From Doris montereyensis (Eukaryota > Mollusca > Gastropoda > Nudibranchia > Dorididae): 64,000 nucleotides of DNA. The position numbers and the translations under genes were made by a program. The stretch covers positions 48,501 through 112,500 of the forward strand of contig JAXRKP010001456.1 in NCBI GenBank assembly GCA_037039925.1, given 5' to 3'. Of this stretch, positions 1 through 64,000 are shown one piece after another. Below the pieces are notes generated by a model, which saw only the letters and a list, made by a program, of their open reading frames with translations, was not told where the DNA came from and made no database searches. Positions within the stretch are counted from its first letter, which is position 1; every line of letters starts with the position of its first letter.

Positions 1-1095
1 CGGAGCTGGTTTTCTAGCAGTGGCACATGAGCATCCAGTCGTCTGCAATTAAAAGAAGGAACACAATGCATGTTGATCGGCATTTATAAAAAGGAAAACA
101 CTAGTACTTTTTTTTCTCTACCACAATGGGTCAGTGTTCCTCTGAACTGGTTTTAAAAACTTCTCTTGATTTTTTAGTAAAACTCACTCCCCTAGTCCGG
201 GTAGGTGGATTGACACGTCAGAATCAGACAATATAAAGGAAGTTCTCAGTGCAGGTCATGACACTGTGTATCTTAAAGATCCCTTGGCGGTTTCCAGGGC
301 AGGCTGGGTAAAATTTTTAAAATCCTACTTAAAAAAAACCAAATCACCTTAGTTGTGGATACGGGTAAATGAAATCAAATCTCTCTACCACAGTAAAGTT
401 TCCAATTAAAATGGTGTTCAAACATAACACAGGAGGGGACTTAATGCTCAGTTTTATTTTTCTCTTTCACACCTTCTTTTCATGGTTGATACACTCATCT
501 CTGTTGTAATAGCAGTTCATATGTTTTCCCTTGGGGACCCAACATTTATTTTTAAATTAAATTCTCACATCAGCATTAGCTTATCACAGTTTATAAATAA
601 TTCCTGTCCAGAAATTCAAGCAAAAGGATGCGAAAGAATGAATAAGACATAAGACAATGACAACTCAGAAAAGGCTATGTATCCTATGGAAATGAACAAC
701 AGGTACAAATATCATCGTGTGTTGATATTATGGACATAGCATTAACAAGATAAAGCCTAAAATGAACAATAACAATATCTACAATATACAATAATTAATC
801 TTTTTCATTGAAAAAAAAAATGCATATCTTATCACAGTATGAAAACACTTTTTCTTCTTCTTAGAATTAAGATTTTGTTACTCATGATTAAACATTAAAA
901 CTTGACCATTTTTTGTAGAAAAAACAAAAACCCACAAAAAACAAACACTCATACACAAATTTTCTCATTCTCTATGATGCAAAAATGTAAAGATCAGAAT
1001 TTGAATTTTAAAAATGTTCAACTAAGTTATGAAGCGTGAAAGCTCTATGGACATAAAATGTCAGAAGCCAAACTTTGCCTTCCATGTGTCCTTAC
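1..1095. other. Intron of SMG1 (left part of window)
   Basis: AT-rich intron sequence downstream of the 1096-1346 exon. I see no further SMG1 exon here. It contains a tRNA-SINE tail fragment at about 180-379 and several A runs. Confidence 0.7.
180..379 (+). mobile_element. SINE family A, tail fragment, plus orientation
   Basis: Reading the complement, this stretch matches the body of the copies at 3945-4246 and 36283-36585. Shared landmarks are the spaced motifs GTCCGGGTAGGTGGAT, TTAAAGATCCC, GGGCAGGCTGGG and AAATCCTAC. The tRNA-like head is missing, so the copy is truncated. Confidence 0.55.
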
Positions 1096-59627
<58,532 letters not shown>

Positions 59628-60403
59628 CTGAAAAATCAAGTGAGATTTTGTTATTTAATTTATCTTCCTGTCCTGAGACTAAATTAGAGTCTCGCATTAA
59701 AAACAATCATTTGAAATGAATTTACATTTTTCAAGAAAAAATATTCTTGATCTAGACACACTTTTACAAAACTCCACAATATATCTAACACTGGTGACAC
59801 CAGCCCCAGGAACACAGAAACCCAAATGGAGAAGACACAAATATACAAGTGACAACAGAAAGAGATCTACTTGCTTTGAAAACTAGCATGGGTTGATACA
59901 TATATATGGAGAGACGTTACAACACAAATTATCAACTGAGATTCTTTAGGACGAGCATTAAGTCAGAATACTCAGTATAGGACAATGATCTTTATTGACT
60001 GCAAAGCCATTCTACTAGACACTAGAATTGAAGTTGAAGGCTTAACAGGTGCAGACTCAGCGAATTTAATTCAATATATTCATTCAATGGTTATCATATT
60101 TGACGTCATTTCTAGGACAATCTGGCAGGTGTTTGTGATGTGCCTGCTCGTATGTTTTTAAACTATCAATTCGTTGAATTAGACATCAATTGAGAATTTG
60201 AAGAAAACATTGATAAGAGAAGAAAATGGCAAAATTCAAGTTTTAAAACTCGACCAGCTCGTTAGATCTAGATGATCTATAGACAATTGTGTAAAACAGA
60301 TTCTATTTCAATGGAAATTGTATTTTATGATATCTAAAGATGGTTTCAATATATATGTCATGTTCACAAATTATTAAATTTTGCTTAGTTGAAATATTAA
60401 ATG
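59628..60403. other. Sequence upstream of the first SMG1 exon found
   Basis: No exon for the disordered N-terminus of SMG1 and no promoter could be recognised. It is probably the first part of a further intron, interrupted by the hAT-like element and the LINE that follow. Confidence 0.45.
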
Positions 60404-61067
60404 CAGACCTGCCAACTTTCCCAGGACAAAATAGGGAAAATGAATATTTTGAATCGTGACAAGTCGATTGATTCACATTTGCAATAACGGACGGTGCACC
60501 CCCTAGCAATTGTTGATGCTATCGCAGTTGTTTTAGGTGGACCACAAGCAAATTTCTTAGCGACTTTCGAATCTGGGCACATTTCTCTTAACAGAGTCCC
60601 AAACTGATTACTAACCGAGATAGGCAACCCTTTTTTCTCAATAATAAATTTTGTCAATAAAACCTCTGCCCTGATCACAGAGGAATCTCTGTCCTTGGTC
60701 ATGAAGCCACTGATATTCCTACTGGATAGACTGTCCTTAACTGTAGTAGAATGCTTTGCAGTTTTCACATGTTTTCTGATGTCATCCTTCCCACCACTGG
60801 CAATGCTAACATCTAAACCACAAAGTACACAATGTGCAAAGCTCTCCCCTTTCACAGAAGGTTTAATTCATGGCCATTCCTTACTATATTCCTCGGGAAA
60901 TTTAACACTTGGTTTAGGTTTCTTGCTTGGTTGAGAACTATTAGTAGTATTACAACTAGATCTAGAGGTAGGTTCCACAGGAGAGGAATGTTCTATTTCC
61001 AAAGGCCTTTTTTCCAGAAATCGATCCATGCCCAATTCAAAATTCGAGATAAAACGTTTATATTAGA
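60404..61067 (-). mobile_element. hAT-like DNA transposon, copy 2, interrupted by a LINE
   Basis: Begins with the same CAGACCTGCCAAC end as copy 1 and stays collinear with it for ~660 bp. Similarity stops after CGTTTATATTA, where the LINE begins. The other terminal repeat should lie beyond the LINE, outside the window. The 5' noncoding part differs from copy 1 by small indels, such as an extra AGCAATTGTTG near 60505. Confidence 0.78.
60480..60980 (-). pseudogene. N-terminal fragment of hAT-type transposase with zinc finger (copy 2)
   Basis: The minus-strand frame reads KGESFAHCVLCGLDVSIASG and GKDDIRKHVKTAKHSTTVKD, then NISGFMTKDRDSSVIRAEVL, LTKFIIEKKGLPISVSNQF, LLREMCPDSKVAKKFACGPP and KTTAIASTIA. 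This is longer than in copy 1 and matches the start of hAT transposases up to the point before their catalytic domain, then ends. A TGA replaces a codon upstream of the finger (near 60868), so the leader is separated. Confidence 0.72.
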
Positions 61068-64000
61068 TCCCGGGCAGTGGACAGGTAAGCACCTGTACGG
61101 GGAGTAGATGATCCCGCCCTCCCGAGGCTCCTGCCGCCTTGCAGGCGGGTCTTGTTTGACCAAATGCTTAGGAGTTAACCTGACAGAAAATAACAAGGCC
61201 CGGTGGGGCCCTCAAAGGTGGCAGCCCCACCATCTACTTAGGGTACAGTGGGCTCATCCCCTGCTTATCCAAAACAAATTGATTCAGAGAAGTAAAAGAA
61301 ATATAACCGGCTTGATCTTTGGAAGACGAAATTGAAACGAACACGGACTGTGATTTTTGGAACATGGAACGTTAGGGCAATAAATGGAAAAGAGTTGGAA
61401 TTAGTTGAAGAAATGGAAAAATTCAAAGTAGATATTTTGGCCATTACAGAAACAAAGAAAAAAGGACAAGGAATAGAAAATGTAGGACCAAATCATATTT
61501 TAATCTTCTCAGGAGTAGATGTCAAAGATAGAGCTAGAGCAGGAATAGGCCTCCTAGTGCATAAAAGGCATGAAAAGCTACTAGAAAGTTGGAAATTTAT
61601 AAAAGCCCACGGCTATTAGAGGTAAATATTAAACCAAAAGGACGAGAAATTAAATTATTAATAGCTTATGGACCAAACGAAGACGCAACTAAAGAAGAAA
61701 AAGATATCTTCGAAAATGATTTACAAATAGCTGCAGAGAATCTTAAATCCAAAAAGGAACTAATGCTTTTAGGAGATTTAAACGCTAGAGTAGGCAACAA
61801 TGTAGAAACGTCAGAGGAGTAATAGGTAAAGAAGGAGAGACAACAACTTCTCCAAATGGAGAGAGACTAATAGATTTTTGCCTAAAGAATAACATGAAAA
61901 TAGCCAACACCTTTTTTTCCTCATAAAGATATCCACAAATATACAAGAGTAAATGAAGACAGGTGTGAAAAGTCAATGATAGACTACATAATAGTTAGCA
62001 GCTCCCTTTTTTACAATACATTGGATGCAAGAGTAAACAGAGGAGCAGAAATATTTAGTTATCATCACTTAGTGATTGCTAAATGAGATTACTGATTGAG
62101 GAAATCAAACAGAAAAGGAAAGAGAAGAAAGCTACTAAACTCAAAATTGAGGAATTAAATAAAACAGTAGTAAAACAGGTATATCAATCTAGGATAAAAG
62201 ATTTATCAGTGAAAGACAGATGGATCTGAATGATAGCACAATAGAAGAAAAGTGGCAGATGTAGAAACACTCCTCAGTTGTACTGAAGAGGTCTGTGGTA
62301 GGAAACAAATTAAAGGAGATAGGAAAAGAACAGCATGGTGGAATGAAAATGTCAAGACTAAGATCAAAGAAAAGAAGGATGCCTGGAAGAAATACTTGCA
62401 AACAAAGAGACCAGAGGATAGGATAGATTACGTGAATAAAAGAACTATCGCCAAAGAGGAAGTGAGGATTGCAAAACAGGAACAATGGGAAGAGTTTGGA
62501 CAAAGACTCCAAAAAAGCTATCAAGGAAATCAAAAGCTGTTCTGGGGGGCAATGAAGAGCATGAGAAAGACTAAAGCATGCCCAATAAGACAAATTAAGA
62601 ATGTCAAAGGAGAAATAATGAAAGAAGACACAGAAATCATGGAAACATGGAGAAAGCATTTTCACCAATTACATAATCCCTCCAGAACGTCTGAAACAAG
62701 GAGTAAAGATCAATTAGTAAGAGTATCAAGTAATCCAGAGGAGACAGCTAAAGATGTACATATATTGATGGAAGAAATCCAAACAGCTATAAGAAAAGTG
62801 AAATTAAGAAAAGCCCCAGAAGCAGATTAAGTTTATCCAGAAATGATTAAAAACCAAGGGAGAGAGAGGCAGACAAACTACTACATGCAATATGTCAACA
62901 AGCATGGAAGTCCAAAAAGGTGCCAGACGACTGGAAAAAGGGAACGGTAGTACCAATACATAAGAAAGGGTCAACTATGGTATGCTCAAACTATAGAGGG
63001 ATATCACTACTTAGCGTTCCAGGAAAAGTATATGCCAGGATACTGGAAATGAGACTAAGGAAAAGAGTAAAGGATCAGATTGAAGAGCATTAGTGGATTT
63101 AGACCAGGAAGAAGTAAACAAAACCACATATTTACAATTAGACAAATAATAGAAAATTCCTTGAGAGAAACATTGACTTGCACCTGTGTTTTATTGACTT
63201 AGAAAAGGCATTTGACACTGTGAGGAGGGACGAACTATGGCATTCCTTAAAAGAACACAATGTAAAGCAAAATTTAATAGAAGCCATTAAAAGTTTTTAC
63301 AATAAACCAACATGTGCAGTGAGATTAGCTGGAAATGTATCAGAAGAATTTGATGTAGATATAGTAGTATGAAAGGGTTGTGTCCTAAGTCCTCTTTTGT
63401 TTAATTTATGGATTCAGTCGCAAAGGCATCCTCAAAAATGAAGAAAATGAATGTAGGTATGTGGAAGCTCAAACCAGTAAATGAATCAATGCTTTCATTT
63501 GCCGATGATTTAGTTCTGTTTGAAAAATCAGAAAGTGACCTTCAGTCGAATATCAACATTATGAACAATGAACTAAATAAAAGAGGAATGAGAGTAAATG
63601 CAAAGAAAACCAAAACAATGCTAGTAACTAGGGAAGCTAAAATACAAAATCTTAAATTGGACAGGGAGTATTTAGAACAAGTTCAAAGCCACAATTACCT
63701 AGGAGTAATAATAAACTCAAAGGGAAAACTAAGAGGAGAAATCAGCCAGAGAATCAAAAAGGCAAGTGCAATATATAACCATCTAGGAAAGGCATTTGTA
63801 GGTAAGCAAGAATTGTTAACAAAAACCAAAATGGCAGTATACAATACAGTTTATTGTCCTACTCTCCTCTATGGCAGCGAAACTTGGACTTTAGACAGCA
63901 GAGTACAGGCAGCTGAAATGAAATATCTAAGAAGAGTGGTAGAGAAAACTAAGAGACAAAATCAGAAACACAACAATAAGAGAGCAAACCAAAGCAGATG
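61068..64000 (+). mobile_element. Non-LTR retrotransposon (RTE/BovB-like), copy B, cut by the window end
   Basis: Same family as copy A and very similar along its whole length; it starts CCCGGGCAGTGGACAGGTAA. The 5' leader has only one ~67-bp unit. It is inserted in the hAT-like element and continues past 64000. Orientation is antisense to SMG1. Confidence 0.88.
61332..64000 (+). pseudogene. LINE endonuclease-reverse transcriptase, copy B (partial)
   Basis: The endonuclease part shows VIFGTWNVRAINGKELELVE, DILAITETKKKGQGIENV and LLGDLNARVGNN with the catalytic aspartate intact, but the later histidine motif reads YHHLV where copy A has DHHLV. The RT part keeps LCFIDLEKAFDTVRRDELW and FADDLVLF. 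KGCVLSPLLF follows a stop near 63370, and the C-terminal YLGVIINSKGKLRGEI and PTLLYGSETWTLD are present. Frame breaks occur near 61615, 61820, 62085, 62828 and 63370, so it is not active as read. Confidence 0.85.

Overview
The window is AT-rich animal DNA dominated by one long, intron-rich gene on the minus strand, with transposable elements filling the introns. The gene is the nonsense-mediated-decay kinase SMG1. I can place 66 exons between positions 59627 (5' side) and 1096 (3' side). They cover roughly 80 percent of the protein, from the start of the N-terminal HEAT array to about residue 3100 on the human scale. The extreme N-terminus (a disordered basic region in human SMG1) was not found and should lie to the right or beyond the window. 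The last ~500 residues, including the FATC tail, lie to the left of position 1. Small introns, an RTE/BovB-like (CFDP2-like) LINE, tRNA-derived SINEs and foldback elements fit a lophotrochozoan invertebrate, possibly a gastropod mollusc. That assignment is inference from general character, not from a species marker.

Layout in transcript order (right to left): 59.6-34.6 kb, HEAT/TPR-like alpha-solenoid; 28.3-21.7 kb, FAT-type helical region; 21.3-19.8 kb, FRB-like segment; 19.7-15.5 kb, kinase domain with the GLGDRHLDN catalytic loop and the HIDYN metal-binding motif; 15.1-1.1 kb, the long C-terminal insertion typical of SMG1. The splice sites I list are GT-AG, apart from one GC-AG intron. At about a dozen places the conserved reading frame slips by one base, often at short homopolymers. 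I read this as consensus sequence error more readily than as a pseudogene.

Mobile DNA: two copies of one non-LTR retrotransposon on the plus strand (28.9-32.3 kb, and 61.07 kb to the window edge); two copies of a short hAT-like element with an N-terminal zinc finger (10.4-11.7 kb and 60.4-61.07 kb, the second interrupted by the LINE); several tRNA-derived SINE families, one with an internally expanded 52-68 bp repeat and one present as a head-to-head pair; two related foldback elements near 47-48.6 kb; a cluster of degenerate short repeats at 49.8-50.5 kb; and two long GA tracts. I saw no bacterial-type system, CRISPR array or gene cluster, and nothing that amounts to a new biological system. 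The observations of most interest concern the transposons and the systematic frame slips.
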